This document shows positions 20,001 through 21,021 of a stretch of 21,021 nucleotides of DNA, in pieces. Numbering within the stretch: the stretch's first letter is position 1; every line of letters begins with the position of its first letter. The stretch is from the NCBI GenBank assembly GCA_009602725.1, contig WELB01000299.1:112909-133929 (forward strand). Direction: 5' to 3'. The translations under genes and the position numbers were made by a program. Origin of the DNA: Spirogloea muscicola. Taxonomy: Eukaryota > Streptophyta > Zygnematophyceae > Spirogloeales > Spirogloeaceae. Below the pieces are notes generated by a model, which saw only the letters and a program-made list of their open reading frames with translations, was not told the DNA's origin and did no database searches.

Positions 20001-20755
20001 TCAGCGGCCAAGTGGCACTGTCCAGCAAAAATTGGATGCAGCTGTCGAGGAATGCAATGCATTGCGTGCTCAATTGCTCGATCTAAATATTCACCAGTCA
20101 CAGCGTATGTACATAAGTTACTCACGGGCAGGCCCACTATCGGCATGGCTTGCAACTGCTCGCATTTTGCCCTTGCTGTGCTTAGAGGCCAACTAAGTAG
20201 AGTGGCTGCTCTCGTCGTCTGGCTCTCAAACCCACAACGACTACGCCTGTGTGGAGTGAATGGAGATAACATCATCGCTAGCAATACCTCGACCGCCAAA
20301 AATGATACTGGACACTCCGTTTTGCGGCACAGCTGTCAGTCGAAAAATCACCATACAACCGAGCTTGGTAATCGTCAACAAGGTATGCAAAACTGACGCA
20401 TTGCATATTTGGTTGAAGATTCGCCTGTGCATCAGCACTGTAGATTGCGCAGAGAATAACAGGCATGTCATGCACGTGGGTGTTGCAGGCTATATTTGCT
20501 TGTGTGCAAGCGATGGTGCAAATACTATGTGCACCAGCCCAGCAAGAACGACCCCAGCGAGAAGAGCACTTGCATGGCGACAGGAGCCACGAACTAGCAA
20601 CTGAATTTGAGATTCTGGATGAAAACTCTGCCCTCTCTCTGCATGCCTTTGTTGAGGCGAGTTCAACTGCCGATCCACAGCAGCGTGCGGATACTTCTCT
20701 GCTTTCACTTGTGGAAAAGGCCGTGCATGACTGGAACTTGAACCTCTCTGCATAA
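17051..20755 (+). CDS. Kinesin-1 motor protein, short plant type (KIN-1/PSS1-like)
   Basis: Fifteen-exon model, 447 aa, phases all consistent: 17051-17161, 17308-17410, 17501-17544, 17680-17709, 17854-17988, 18211-18236, 18390-18471, 18648-18689, 18864-18897, 19004-19079, 19252-19400, 19495-19556, 19708-19799, 19965-20104, 20538-20755. The N-terminal motor domain moves on microtubules by ATP hydrolysis. Motifs: VCVRFRPP (start), [11 protein letters not shown]-loop [14 protein letters not shown] (83-96), [13 protein letters not shown], switch [10 protein letters not shown] (204-212), switch [10 protein letters not shown] (237-244), [18 protein letters not shown] (261-278), [14 protein letters not shown] (282-295), [11 protein letters not shown], then neck linker VKNEPTVN (333-340). 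About 107 residues follow, partly Glu/Gln-rich. Animal and fungal kinesin-1 is about 900 aa or longer; plant KIN-1 (rice PSS1) is about 470-480 aa, so this length fits the plant form. The last exon (acceptor 20537) is the least certain. Where most kinesins have NSRTTLIINCSP, this one has [12 protein letters not shown]. Confidence 0.93.
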
Positions 20756-20986
20756 CTACGTTCGTGTCAAACACCTCAAGCTATTGTCAGGAGATTCGAC
20801 CAGTCAGACATAGAATGTGATGTGATCAGCAGCTCGAGTGACAGCGTCTCCTTTGACTAAAAGTAGCTCTCACCAAGCCTGATGCAATATATATGTGATT
20901 AAGGAAAAAATATTTCTGGAGAGAGCTGAAGAGCTTAGGCCTAATGCTTGCGCCTTGCCCCATGGGGCTTCGTGCTTCTTGGGACT
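20756..20986 (+). other. 3' flank of the kinesin gene
   Basis: No frame of note. An A/T-rich patch (20886-20914) may lie near the transcript end, but no TGTAA signal was found here. Confidence 0.3.
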
Positions 20987-21021
20987 GGGTTTCGGGTTTC
21001 GGGTTCGGGGTTCGGGGTTCG
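20987..21021 (+). repeat. Telomere-like tandem repeat at window edge
   Basis: Units of gggtttc (two) drift to gggttc and ggggttc (three) and run off the end of the window. They resemble but do not equal the plant/algal telomere unit TTTAGGG. It could be a minisatellite or a degenerate subtelomeric array. Confidence 0.6.

Overview
The window looks like nuclear DNA of a green alga (Chlorophyta). I infer this from GC-rich, intron-dense genes with GT-AG introns of mostly about 150-350 bp, microexons of 26-30 nt, and three gene families with plant/algal character: an EXORDIUM-type (Phi-1) cell-wall protein joined to a leucine-rich-repeat/proline-rich ectodomain, a vacuolar-type cation/H+ exchanger (CAX), and a short plant-type kinesin-1 (KIN-1/PSS1-like). 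The lineage call is inference; no rRNA, tRNA or organelle gene is present to fix it.

Layout. Positions 1-4500 are mostly unassigned: a transit-peptide-like exon at the left edge, a few exon-like fragments I cannot name, one fold-back repeat and a long (GA)n tract. Positions 4528-9452 (+) hold a ten-exon gene whose intron phases all agree: signal peptide, LRR N-terminal cap, leucine-rich repeats, a Pro-rich extensin-like linker and a complete EXORDIUM domain. Positions 9453-10075 are the gap to the convergent gene. Positions 10076-13899 (-) hold a CAX exchanger in at least ten exons, with a tentative further 5' exon at 14101-14288. Positions 14300-17000, between the divergent CAX and kinesin genes, are packed with copies of a dispersed repeat in both orientations, including an element with 19-bp terminal inverted repeats. 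Positions 17051-20755 (+) hold a kinesin-1 motor gene of about 447 aa in 15 exons. The window ends in a GGGTTTC/GGGGTTC tandem tract.

The three well-supported genes (extracellular wall/adhesion protein, vacuolar Ca2+/cation exchanger, microtubule motor) share no obvious pathway; this is ordinary eukaryotic gene order. The two most interesting things are the LRR-extensin-EXORDIUM domain fusion and the composite dispersed repeat (a fold-back-prone module plus GA tract plus a second conserved module), which appears upstream, between and inside the genes. Exon models were built by hand from reading-frame homology, splice dinucleotides and phase matching; first exons are the least certain parts.
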